Assembly: GCA_023014365.1 (NCBI GenBank)
Contig: JAEBUN010000001.1
Span: 3,658,001 to 3,722,000 of the forward strand
Source of the DNA: Lepiota brunneoincarnata
Taxonomy: Eukaryota > Basidiomycota > Agaricomycetes > Agaricales > Agaricaceae
DNA length: 64,000 nucleotides
Reading direction: 5' to 3'
Position 1 is the stretch's first letter. Every line of letters starts with the position of its first letter. Below, in pieces: positions 33,549 to 41,791 of the stretch. Made by a program: the position numbers and the translations under genes. The notes beneath the pieces are model-generated. The model saw only the letters and a list, made by a program, of their open reading frames with translations. It ran no database searches and was not told where the DNA came from.

Positions 33549-33917
33549 ATGAACAGTCCAGACCGGGAGGAACAAGAACTACTGTTCGACTTTACAAGAT
33601 GGGTACAGGAGACTACAGACCAACTACGGGCACAAGAATACGAAGACGAGGAAGGGGAATATTACACCGCCATGCAGGACCTGGCGAGAGAAGCAGGAAT
33701 GGAGATAACCTTGGAGGATATATTGGAATACCCCGAGGACGAGGAAGATAACCATGGATCAACTGACCCAACCTCCGATACGGATGGAAGCACCGAGAGA
33801 ATGGAGAGCGAGAACGGAGAGGACTCCATGGAGATACAATCGGGAGAAGGAGATTATGAGTCAGAGGAAAGTGATGGAACATCGCACAGCAGTAGCGAGA
33901 GTACTGACTCATTGTAA
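33549..33917 (+). CDS. LTR-borne acidic ORF, 5' LTR copy
   Basis: 122 codons beginning MNSPDREEQELLFDFTRW and ending TDSL, with a very acidic, Ser-rich C-terminal half. In the 5' LTR it is in U3, upstream of the inferred transcription start, so this copy should not be in the element's own RNA. The 3' copy is the tail of ORF3a (39887-41461). The three coding differences between the two LTR copies are all synonymous. Confidence 0.45.
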   Translation: MNSPDREEQELLFDFTRWVQETTDQLRAQEYEDEEGEYYTAMQDLAREAGMEITLEDILEYPEDEEDNHGSTDPTSDTDGSTERMESENGEDSMEIQSGEGDYESEESDGTSHSSSESTDSL

Positions 33918-34026
33918 TATAAATAACGCTAGGATGCCATCAGCCAGGATGTGCATCATGGTCAGGACTGCGCACGACCAGTAGAACAGCCAAGTAACCT
34001 ATAACGAGTATATAGCACCTCATAGG

Positions 34027-34034
34027 TATATAAG
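34027..34034 (+). promoter_or_regulatory. G1 LTR TATA box
   Basis: TATATAAG about 30 nt upstream of AAGCTTTAATCT (34062-34073), the sequence complementary to the primer-binding site; in Tf1-like elements that marks the RNA 5' end. The same box recurs at 41571-41578 in the 3' LTR. Confidence 0.7.
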
Positions 34035-34245
34035 GCCTGTACAAGTAGAGATTAAAGCCCTAAGCTTTAATCTTGTTAACAGCGGTCGTTTACCTCTCTG
34101 CCTTAACTTGGCGTCTTCCCTCGTTATCTCATTGAGCGCGATCCACTAAGCTCTATAAGGCCAACCGTCTCGGACACCTTGTAGAGTGATTGAAGGCCGT
34201 CTCCAGTTATCCTCGGATACAGAAGGAGCACGGATCATAACATTA

Positions 34246-34257
34246 GATTAAAGCTTC
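34246..34257 (+). other. G1 self-priming primer-binding site
   Basis: AGATTAAAGCTT, three bases after the LTR end, is the exact reverse complement of AAGCTTTAATCT at 34062-34073, the expected first bases of the transcript. This matches the Tf1 mechanism, in which the 5' end of the RNA folds back as primer. Confidence 0.8.
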
Positions 34258-34432
34258 CTTTGGACAACCTCCATCGTACACCCCGTGGTATCGGTACGCC
34301 TTGTCGCTACCCTTCCACACCGGCAGATGATACGCTTTATCGCTATCCGAGTGCCAACCGTATCTGACGACACGCCTTGTCGCTGTCCGGTGATACACCC
34401 CCGTAGAGCAGGCCACCATACCCTCTGCACCC

Positions 34433-35169
34433 TTGGTCAGACGCACCGAAAGCGTTGATAGGTCATCCACACCTTTAAGTGTTGATTGGGATAACGCACC
34501 CGTAAGCGTTGTATACAGGTCATCCGCACCTTCAAGCGTCGATTGGGATAACGCACCCGCAAGCGTTGTTTATTCACCCTCACCTTCACCTTCGACTTCT
34601 TCCCTCTTCACCCTGTCTACAAACCGAAACGACCCCCTTGCCACCGACTACGAAGAATCCAACAGTTCTGACTGGTCGACAACCGACTCCGAACCCGACT
34701 TCACACCCCCTCCACCACGGACCCTAAAAAGAAAACAAAACCTATACCCCTCACTCGTTCACCCTCTGGTTCCGCACCGTACCCTACACAACCTACCGAG
34801 AGAGTTCAACGTCGAACAGAAGACCCAGGATACCCAGCACCCCCAGCATCAGTTCTTCAATCCCTACCTAAACAACCACCACCTGAAAGAACTGCCACCT
34901 CTACCCGCTCAAAGCTCGGGGAGCCGATTCATAGAACATCTACCCCATCCTCCGGTCCTCAACCCTCAACAAGTACAAGAACTAGCGACAACACTTCGCA
35001 ACAGAAACCCCCAAGAACATTCTCACCCCTCACATCACCACTTGGATCACCGGTACACTCACCGCCTCGATCCAGTTCCCCTGTACAATCCGAACCATCC
35101 GAAGTTAGCCCCACTACCGGGTCTATTCACACTTCCGACGAGGAATCCACAACCTCTGACATTAACAAT
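34433..35169 (+). other. G1 leader with in-frame 57-bp tandem repeats (possible ORF0)
   Basis: The leader before gag holds two copies of a 57-bp unit, starting at 34461 and 34518. In one frame (codons from 34433, first codon TTG) they encode a 19-residue repeat of the form SS.P.SVDWDNAP.SVVY. That frame stays open to 36199, overlapping gag in another register. No ATG starts it, so expression would need non-AUG initiation or an unseen splice. The gag frame itself is open without ATG from 34672 to 35169. Confidence 0.45.
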
Positions 35170-36294
35170 ATGGCCTCCTCCGCAAAAATCAATACACCCC
35201 CAACCTTTAATGGAGAGACCGACTACTTCCGCCTCTGGAAGGATGCAGTACAACTATACATCGATGCAAAGCCAGGAGCCTTTTCCGATGACAAGACCAA
35301 GATACAATTCGCCCTTTCATACATGTCCACCGGCCCCGCCGCAACATGGAGAGGAGCATTCTTGGAATCAAACAAAGAACTTGATGGAAGCCAGACCCTT
35401 CCAACATGGAAGAAATTTCTCGAAGGACTCGATACATCCTTCGCCCCAAACAATGTCCCCGCCAATGCAATGGACAGAATCCGCCACCTCAAACAGAATG
35501 GACGATATATCGATGATTACATATCCCAGTTCCAGATACTTGCCTATCAGGCCGACCTTGGAGATGGAGTGGCAGCGGTCAACTATTTCAAGAACGGGCT
35601 GGATCGCCCCGTCGCAATCAAGACAATTAGCCTCAATCCAGGAAATAAACTCAGCGACTGGTTCAAGCAAGCTCGAACAGCATATCAAATACTACAAACT
35701 CAACGCGACTATATGCAAACTCGAGGAACTCCCTCGTTTCCAACAACTTTGCGCACTCGCCCATTTAAAGGGAAAAGAAATGCTTTTATGCGCCGTGTCC
35801 CACTGCCCTATCAAGCAACAGACCCTAACGCAATGGATATTGACCAACTCGCCGAAGCAGTCTACAACCTCGACTTTGAGGACGAGCCAGATCTACTCGC
35901 CGAGGAAGCTGATGAAGACGAGGAGACCGAAGAAGACAGACTCCACCAGTTGGTACAAGAACGCACCCGCGAAGCCCTCAATGCAATCCTCACGGACGCC
36001 CAAAGAAAGGATCTCAAAGAAAAGAGATGCTTCAACTGCCGCAAGACTGGACACTTCGCCCGCGAATGCCCCACCAAGAAGACAATATATCGCCGATCCG
36101 GGTTACCCCGCAATTTGGATGCCAGAAACCGGTCAAATGCGATATCCAGAAGAAGACAAGCAAGCTACAGGAAAAAGAACTCGCTATACAACATACTAGA
36201 AGATGCAACCGACGAAGAAGTCGAGGACATCTACGAACATTTTGCAAATGAATCCAACCACCCAGATGCCCCTCTGGTTAAGGATTTTGCCTAA
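35170..36294 (+). CDS. gag: G1 Gag
   Basis: A 374-residue capsid-type Gag. It has the retrotransposon gag fold text (ETDYFRLWKDAVQLYID, SYMSTGPAATWRGAFLE, FQILAYQADLGDGVAAVNYF) in the first two thirds. An acidic stretch (EEADEDEETEED) precedes a CCHC zinc knuckle, CFNCRKTGHFARECP, near residue 290. I start at ATG 35170 (MASSAKINTPPTFNGE), the first ATG of the frame. It overlaps the pol frame by 13 nt; pol lies in the -1 register. Packages element RNA into virus-like particles. Confidence 0.9.
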   Translation: MASSAKINTPPTFNGETDYFRLWKDAVQLYIDAKPGAFSDDKTKIQFALSYMSTGPAATWRGAFLESNKELDGSQTLPTWKKFLEGLDTSFAPNNVPANAMDRIRHLKQNGRYIDDYISQFQILAYQADLGDGVAAVNYFKNGLDRPVAIKTISLNPGNKLSDWFKQARTAYQILQTQRDYMQTRGTPSFPTTLRTRPFKGKRNAFMRRVPLPYQATDPNAMDIDQLAEAVYNLDFEDEPDLLAEEADEDEETEEDRLHQLVQERTREALNAILTDAQRKDLKEKRCFNCRKTGHFARECPTKKTIYRRSGLPRNLDARNRSNAISRRRQASYRKKNSLYNILEDATDEEVEDIYEHFANESNHPDAPLVKDFA

Positions 36295-39200
36295 GGAGAC
36301 TAGCCACCACGTCTAGCCCTCCACAAAGACCTCCTTCCCTTCCCTATTCACAAAATGATATTAATGTTGTAAAGTTACAGGAATCGTCAGCACGCGTAAT
36401 ACATCTACCCTGTCAAATCCGAAAGCACAAGATCACTAAGGAAGGACCTGAAAGCGTGGAACTACTCGCCCTACTCGACTCAGGAGCAGCAGGAAACTTC
36501 ATTGACCCCGGAATGGTCAAACAACATTCATTCAAAACAACACCCCTCGATCGACCCATCGAAGTACGAAATGCCGATGGATCTGTTAACGAAAATGGAA
36601 CAGCCACCCACTACACGACCCTCAACCTAACGGTTAACGGGAAGAATATGGAGATCAAACCAAAAGTAGTCTCCCTCGGAAGCCCAAGACTCATCCTTGG
36701 ATTCCCTTGGCTTGCAGAACACAACCCAGACATCGACTGGGATGCCAAACAACTACGCTGGAGAAACGAACGTTGGGACAACACTATATTCCGAGAACTC
36801 ATCCAATCCATGGAACCCGATTGGATCTACAACGACCAACTCAACCACATCTCCACGCTAGAGCCCACAAGCTTTGAAGAAATCAACTTCAAAGCCTCCG
36901 CATCACAATTCCTTGCTGTACAACATGGAGAAAAGAAAAACGACGACCCGAGAAAAGTCGTACCCACGGAATTCCACGAATACCTCCCAGTATTCAGCAA
37001 GAAACAAGCCGAACGATTCCCCCCACAACGACCATGGGATCACAAAATCGAACTCAAGGAATCATTCAAACCAATTGCCATGAAATCCTACCGACTCTCC
37101 CTCAATGAAGAAAAGGAACTCGACACGTTCCTAGAAGAAAACCTTCAAAAGGGATACATTCGACCATCCGAATCGCCAATGGCATCACCCTTCTTCTTCG
37201 TAGGAAAGAAAGACGGAAAACTACACCCCTGTCAAGACTACAGGTACCTCAACGAGCATACTGTCAAAAATGCATACAACCTCCCCCTCATCTCTCATAT
37301 TCTCGACAAACTCCGAGGATCAAAATACTTTACCAAACTCGACGTACGAGCAGGATACAACAACATCCGCATACGCAAAGGAGATGAATGGAAAGGAGCC
37401 TTCAGGACACCCCGAGGATTATTTGAACCCACGGTCATGTTCTTTGGAATGTGTAACTCCCCAGCAACATTCCAAACCATGATGGACTCATTATTTCGAA
37501 AACTCATCGACAATGGAGGAGTAATCGTTTACATGGACGACATCCTCATTCACGCAAAAACAAAACAAGAACTCCGACGCCTCACAAGAGAAGTACTCAA
37601 GATACTCAAAGACAACGACCTATACCTCAAAACCGAGAAATGCAAATTCGAACGACAACGACTCAAATATCTAGGAGTTATTATCACTCCCGACTCAGTT
37701 TCGATGGACCCAGCAAAGCTCAAAGGCATCGCTGAATGGCCAACACCAACTACCCCGCGCAACGTACGAAAATTCATAGGATTTTGCAACTTCTATCGAA
37801 AATTCATACACCAATACGCCACATGGGCAAAACCTCTCAATGCCCTAATGTCCAAAACCAAGAAATTCGAATGGACAGAAGAATGCCAGAACGCCTTCGA
37901 TACTCTCAAGAGAAAATTCCAAAGCGAACCGGTATTAATGGTCCCCGACCGAGACAAACCCTTCGAAATCGAATGCGACGCATCACTATTTGCATCAGGA
38001 GCAGTCCTACTTCAACGCGACAACAATGGAGTTAAACACCCAGTCGCATACTTCTCGAAAGGATTCTCACCAGCCGAACGCAATTATCATTGCTCCGAAC
38101 AGGAACTCTTCGCCATTATCCGAGCACTCAAAGAATGGCGTCACCACATAGAAGGATCATCACACAAGACCATCGTATGGTCAGATCACGATAACCTTCG
38201 CCGCTGGAGAAAACCTGAAGACCTCAGCAGAAGACAAGCCCGATGGATTGCCTACATGCAACGATTTGACATCGAAATCCGACATATCCCTGGAAAGAAA
38301 AATGGACCAGCAGATGCCCTTTCCAGACGACCCGATCATGAACCCAAGACAAGAGACAACAAACAGGTCGTTGCACTCCCTGACAAATTCTTCACCTCAG
38401 AACAGCCACAACATATCCATATTATCGACGAAGATACTAAACAGGAAATAAAAGAGCTGTGGAAGAAAAAGAAACAGACCGACATCGCCCAAGAAGATGA
38501 CTCAGGACACCCATGTGTTCAAGGAAAACTATTTATACCACAAGAATTACACCTCAGACGCCGCTTACTGCAAAGAGTACACGACTCACCCACCGCAGGA
38601 CACCCTGGAATCGCAGAAACAACTAGAAAACTCCAGGAATACGCCTACTGGCCCGGGATGCGATCATTTGTCAAAAACTACGTCAAAGGATGTGGTGCTT
38701 GCCAACAATACAAGATCAATCGCCACCCCCTAAAACCACCGCTTCAACCTATCCCTGGACCCCATTCTACCCGTCCATTCTCGAACATCTCGATGGATCT
38801 TATCACAGACCTACCCCCGGACGGACCCCATGATTCTATACTGGTCGTGGTCGACCAGCTTACGAAGGGGATAATTCTAGAACCTACTGCGAAAACCGCC
38901 AACGCGGACAAGATCGCCGAAATTCTTATCAAACGGCTATTCTCTAGATTTGGCCTTCCCGAGAAAGTTCTCAGTGATCGCGACCCCAGATTCGCTGCCA
39001 AATCCATGAAAGAATTCTACAAACAACTCGGAATCAAACAAGCACTCTCTACCGCCTACCACCCCCAGACAGACGGACAAACAGAGCGATTCAATCAAGA
39101 AATAGAACTCTACCTTGGCATCTATTGCTCATCGAACCCGAACAAATGGGTAAAGGCACTCCCACTCCTGGAATATGTCCACAACTTGAAAACACATGCT

Positions 39201-39890
39201 GAACACCAACATACCCCATTTGAACTCCTCTATGGATCAAGCCCCAAAGGATTTCCGACCTCCGAGGAGCCAACGAACATTCCAGCAATAGGAGAGAAGT
39301 TTAAATACCTCGCCAAGATACGCCAAGAAGCTCAAGCTGCGCATGAACAAGCCAGACTAAAAATGGCTGCAAGATATAACCGGCCAGATATCAATCTGAA
39401 AGTTGGACAGAAGGTTTGGCTCGACAACCGCAACCTCCCAATTCAGTACGCCTCAAAGAAACTGGCCCAACGCCGAGAAGGTCCCTTCACCATAACAAGA
39501 AAACTTGGACCTGTTACCTATGAACTAAAATTACCCATCAAATGGAAGATCCACAACAAGTTTCATGCGAGCCTCCTAATGCCTGCAGAAGAGAACGACA
39601 CACATGGGGAATACAACACAGCCCCACCACCCGACCTTGTAAATGGAGAAGAAGAATACGAGGTCGAGTCAATACTGCGCCACAGAAAATTCCGGAACAA
39701 GTACCAATTCCTAGTCAGATGGAAAGGATACCTTCCCACCGAGGATTCCTGGGAGCCAGAAGCAAACCTGGAGAACGCCAAGGAAGTCATTGAAGAATAT
39801 AAAAGGGCCCACAAATTAGACAACCCCACCAATGACCCAACCACCCAACACTCGAGCAACCACTCCAGACCTCCCAGAGCCAGACAATGA
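36282..39890 (+). CDS. pol: G1 Pol: protease, RT, RNase H, integrase, chromodomain
   Basis: About 1,200 open codons in the -1 register to gag; no ATG starts it, so expression by frameshift is likely. Domains in order: aspartic protease LLDSGAAGNFID (36465-36500), RT with VYMDDIL (near 37530), RNase H from FEIECDASLFASGAVL (near 37965), integrase HHCC (HDSPTAGH...CGACQQYK, 38580-38712), then catalytic D, D, E in MDLITDLP, SDRDPRF and ERFNQE (near 38793, 38975, 39090). A GPF/Y-type module RREGPFTITRKLGPVTYEL follows. The C terminus carries a chromodomain, EYEVESILRHRKF...YQFLVRWKGY...SWEPEANL (39655-39800), which in related elements steers integration to marked chromatin. No inactivating change seen. 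Confidence 0.93.
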   Translation, partial: GFCLRRLATTSSPPQRPPSLPYSQNDINVVKLQESSARVIHLPCQIRKHKITKEGPESVELLALLDSGAAGNFIDPGMVKQHSFKTTPLDRPIEVRNADGSVNENGTATHYTTLNLTVNGKNMEIKPKVVSLGSPRLILGFPWLAEHNPDIDWDAKQLRWRNERWDNTIFRELIQSMEPDWIYNDQLNHISTLEPTSFEEINFKASASQFLAVQHGEKKNDDPRKVVPTEFHEYLPVFSKKQAERFPPQRPWDHKIELKESFKPIAMKSYRLSLNEEKELDTFLEENLQKGYIRPSESPMASPFFFVGKKDGKLHPCQDYRYLNEHTVKNAYNLPLISHILDKLRGSKYFTKLDVRAGYNNIRIRKGDEWKGAFRTPRGLFEPTVMFFGMCNSPATFQTMMDSLFRKLIDNGGVIVYMDDILIHAKTKQELRRLTREVLKILKDNDLYLKTEKCKFERQRLKYLGVIITPDSVSMDPAKLKGIAEWPTPTTPRNVRKFIGFCNFYRKFIHQYATWAKPLNALMSKTKKFEWTEECQNAFDTLKRKFQSEPVLMVPDRDKPFEIECDASLFASGAVLLQRDNNGVKHPVAYFSKGFSPAERNYHCSEQELFAIIRALKEWRHHIEGSSHKTIVWSDHDNLRRWRKPEDLSRRQARWIAYMQRFDIEIRHIPGKKNGPADALSRRPDHEPKTRDNKQVVALPDKFFTSEQPQHIHIIDEDTKQEIKELWKKKKQTDIAQEDDSGHPCVQGKLFIPQELHLRRRLLQRVHDSPTAGHPGIAETTRKLQEYAYWPGMRSFVKNYVKGCGACQQYKINRHPLKPPLQPIPGPHSTRPFSNISMDLITDLPPDGPHDSILVVVDQLTKGIILEPTAKTANADKIAEILIKRLFSRFGLPEKVLSDRDPRFAAKSMKEFYKQLGIKQALSTAYHPQTDGQTERFNQEIELYLGIYCSSNPNKWVKALPLLEYVHNLKTHAEHQHTPFELLYGSSPKGFPTSEEPTNIPAIGEKFKYLAKIRQEAQAAHEQARLKMAARYNRPDINLKVGQKVWLDNRNLPIQYASKKLAQRREGPFTITRKLGPVTYELKLPIKWKIHNKFHASLLMPAEENDTHGEYNTAPPPDLVNGEEEYEVESILRHRKFRNKYQFLVRWKGYLPTEDSWEPEANLENAKEVIEEYKRAHKLDNPTNDPTTQHSSNHSRPPRARQ

Positions 39891-41046
39891 TGGACGCCTT
39901 CTCATCCGGGAAAGAATCATATCCCTGGCGAACCGCGTCGAAGGAAATAGCCAACCTAACCCTGCCACCAATACCGCTGATGACCAACCAGACAGGACCA
40001 ACAGTCCTTATATCATCCAGCATACCTTCCTTCCCTCCAACCAACCCGAGATACGATCCATCCTTTTACACGAAGTTCCCTTTCATATTACCGGAACCCG
40101 TCTTAAACGCAGTCCAGCGATGGTACCCCTGGTCGACACCTGCTGGAAGACATTTACTGCTCTTCTGTATCACAAGCGCCTCGTCCACGACCGAGCAACA
40201 GAATTCGAAAAACTATGCGCCACTATTCTTTCTAGCGCAACAGAGGAACAGGACCGCAATACCATTTCTGCCATGTTATCAACCGCTCTCACCGAATTCC
40301 CGTTCGAGAGTCCGATCCCAAGCCCGAGCAATGGAAGCGGAAGTCAGGACCGCCCTATCCTACCTATCGGGACCACCACCCAACCTTCCAACCCTCCCAT
40401 GGTGGATACGAGTAACCAACCATCAAGTGTTGTACAAGCTATATCTGCTTCTAATGACGCCCCCATCGGGACTACCACCACTCACTTATCCACCACCCGA
40501 ACTCGCTGCAATTGCTGCCGTCGATTCGGCCATATCAAAGCAGGATGCCCGCGCTACCAATGTCGATATTGTCGAAAGATTGCCCCAGGCCATTACGAGA
40601 AGCACTGCGAGAGAAACCCTTACCAGCATCAACCCGCAAGTATGGTACCTGGCCTGTATCGCCGCCCACGAGGAATACCAAGCAGAGCTCGATCCCTCAC
40701 ACGCGAAACCACAAACAACAATATTCGACACATTGTTGCAAGCACCGAGCAGCGCCCCGCTTCAGCCAGACCCCTCTGCACCCGAATTCAAAATGCCCCC
40801 GTCGTCATTCCGACCACCAACGCCACCACCACATCTGCTAGCGGAAGCCACCGACTTCCTGAATCAATCCTTCGGCACACCCGCCACCATTCACTCCAGA
40901 GAACCCATCGTCATCGACCTCACCCAAGACCCGCCATCCCCAGACCACCAAGCTACCGAAGCAACTCCCCAGAACCCGACCCATACTTCGACTGGGACCC
41001 CATCGCCGAATCAAACATTACAGGAGAGCCTGTCGGATTATACTGA
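39832..41046 (+). CDS. G1 ORF3b: zinc-knuckle protein downstream of pol
   Basis: 404 codons from ATG (MTQPPNTRATTPDLPEPDND), overlapping the last 59 nt of pol in the +1 register. A helical N-terminal half (TCWKTFTALLYHKRLVHDRA, EFEKLCATILSSA) leads to a double zinc-knuckle-like block, CNCCRRFGHIKAGCP then CRYCRKIAPGHYEKHC (40503-40605). A basic, Pro/Arg/His-rich part follows and an acidic ending (EPDPYFDWDP). Position corresponds to env in retroviruses, but there is no signal peptide or membrane segment. The decayed G2 element has the same zinc block in the same place, arguing for real coding. Likely a nucleic-acid-binding accessory protein (inference). Confidence 0.75.
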   Translation: MTQPPNTRATTPDLPEPDNDGRLLIRERIISLANRVEGNSQPNPATNTADDQPDRTNSPYIIQHTFLPSNQPEIRSILLHEVPFHITGTRLKRSPAMVPLVDTCWKTFTALLYHKRLVHDRATEFEKLCATILSSATEEQDRNTISAMLSTALTEFPFESPIPSPSNGSGSQDRPILPIGTTTQPSNPPMVDTSNQPSSVVQAISASNDAPIGTTTTHLSTTRTRCNCCRRFGHIKAGCPRYQCRYCRKIAPGHYEKHCERNPYQHQPASMVPGLYRRPRGIPSRARSLTRETTNNNIRHIVASTEQRPASARPLCTRIQNAPVVIPTTNATTTSASGSHRLPESILRHTRHHSLQRTHRHRPHPRPAIPRPPSYRSNSPEPDPYFDWDPIAESNITGEPVGLY

Positions 41047-41461
41047 GGATATGTCTGATGAGGACATCAGACCTTACGAAGGGGATAATGTTATGAACAG
41101 TCCAGACCGGGAGGAACAAGAACTACTGTTCGACTTTACAAGATGGGTACAGGAGACTACAGACCAACTACGGGCACAAGAATACGAAGACGAGGAAGGG
41201 GAATATTATACCGCCATGCAGGACCTGGCGAGAGAAGCAGGAATGGAGATAACCTTGGAGGATATATTGGAATACCCCGAGGACGAGGAAGATAACCATG
41301 GATCAACCGACCCAACCTCCGATACGGATGGAAGCACCGAGAGAATGGAGAGCGAGAACGGAGAGGACTCCATGGAGATACAATCGGGAGAAGGAGATTA
41401 TGAGTCAGAGGAAAGCGATGGAACATCGCACAGCAGTAGCGAGAGTACTGACTCATTGTAA
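39887..41461 (+). CDS. G1 ORF3a: overprinted ORF running into the 3' LTR
   Basis: 524 codons from an ATG that overlaps the pol stop as ATGA, in the +2 register to pol and +1 to ORF3b. It runs through the polypurine tract and crosses into the LTR at 41089, so the last 123 codons lie in U3. The end of the internal part is acidic (DYTEDMSDEDIRPYEGDN), and the LTR part continues acidic (EYEDEEGEYY..., EDILEYPEDEEDNHGS). The first 1.1 kb overlaps ORF3b and could be open through codon bias; the last part is not overlapped after 41046. A +1 shift late in ORF3b would give a zinc-knuckle protein with this acidic tail. No known family. Confidence 0.55.
   Translation: MMDAFSSGKESYPWRTASKEIANLTLPPIPLMTNQTGPTVLISSSIPSFPPTNPRYDPSFYTKFPFILPEPVLNAVQRWYPWSTPAGRHLLLFCITSASSTTEQQNSKNYAPLFFLAQQRNRTAIPFLPCYQPLSPNSRSRVRSQARAMEAEVRTALSYLSGPPPNLPTLPWWIRVTNHQVLYKLYLLLMTPPSGLPPLTYPPPELAAIAAVDSAISKQDARATNVDIVERLPQAITRSTARETLTSINPQVWYLACIAAHEEYQAELDPSHAKPQTTIFDTLLQAPSSAPLQPDPSAPEFKMPPSSFRPPTPPPHLLAEATDFLNQSFGTPATIHSREPIVIDLTQDPPSPDHQATEATPQNPTHTSTGTPSPNQTLQESLSDYTEDMSDEDIRPYEGDNVMNSPDREEQELLFDFTRWVQETTDQLRAQEYEDEEGEYYTAMQDLAREAGMEITLEDILEYPEDEEDNHGSTDPTSDTDGSTERMESENGEDSMEIQSGEGDYESEESDGTSHSSSESTDSL
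41079..41088 (+). other. G1 polypurine tract
   Basis: GAAGGGGATA-A abuts the 3' LTR TG; the expected plus-strand priming site. It lies inside ORF3a. Confidence 0.65.
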
Positions 41462-41786
41462 TATAAATAACGCTAGGATGCCATCAGCCAGGATGTGCAT
41501 CATAGTCAGGACTGCGCACGACCAGTAGAACAGCCAAGTAACCTATAACGAGTATATAGCACCTCATAGGTATATAAGGCCTGTACAAGTAGAGATTAAA
41601 GCCCTAAGCTTTAATCTTGTTAACAGCGGTCGTTTACCTCTCTGCCTTAACTTGGCGTCTTCCCTCGTTATCTCATTGAGCGCGATCCACTAAGCTCTAT
41701 AAGGCCAACCGTCTCGGACACCTTGTAGAGTGATTGAAGGCCGTCTCCAGTTATCCTCGGATACAGAAGGAGCACGGATCATAACA
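41089..41786 (+). repeat. G1 3' LTR
   Basis: 698 bp, same ends as the 5' LTR, four transitions different, followed by the CACAA target duplication. Confidence 0.95.
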
Positions 41787-41791
41787 CACAA

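Larger units (their letters stand above)
33545..34242 (+). repeat. G1 5' LTR
   Basis: 698 bp, TGTTATGAAC...GATCATAACA. Holds a 122-codon open frame (33549-33917), a TATATAAG box (34027-34034) and the inferred RNA start near 34061. The four differences from the 3' LTR include C/T in TATTA(C/T)ACC, T/C in TCAA(C)(T/C)GAC and G/A in CATCAT(G/A)GTC. Confidence 0.95.
33545..41786 (+). mobile_element. G1: intact young chromovirus (Ty3/gypsy, Tf1/sushi type)
   Basis: Complete 8,242-bp element with 698-bp LTRs (33545-34242 and 41089-41786) differing at only four sites that I found (all transitions). Perfect target duplication CACAA at 33540-33544 and 41787-41791. Contains a self-priming site, a long leader with in-frame tandem repeats, gag, pol with protease, RT, RNase H, integrase and chromodomain, and two overlapping extra ORFs after pol. 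All main frames are open, and CpG content is normal, so it is recent and possibly active. Confidence 0.93.

Noticed and set aside
33549..33917. LTR ORF in the 5' LTR as an independently expressed gene
   Set aside because: It lies upstream of the inferred LTR transcription start, so it should not be in element RNA; kept only as the twin of the ORF3a tail.
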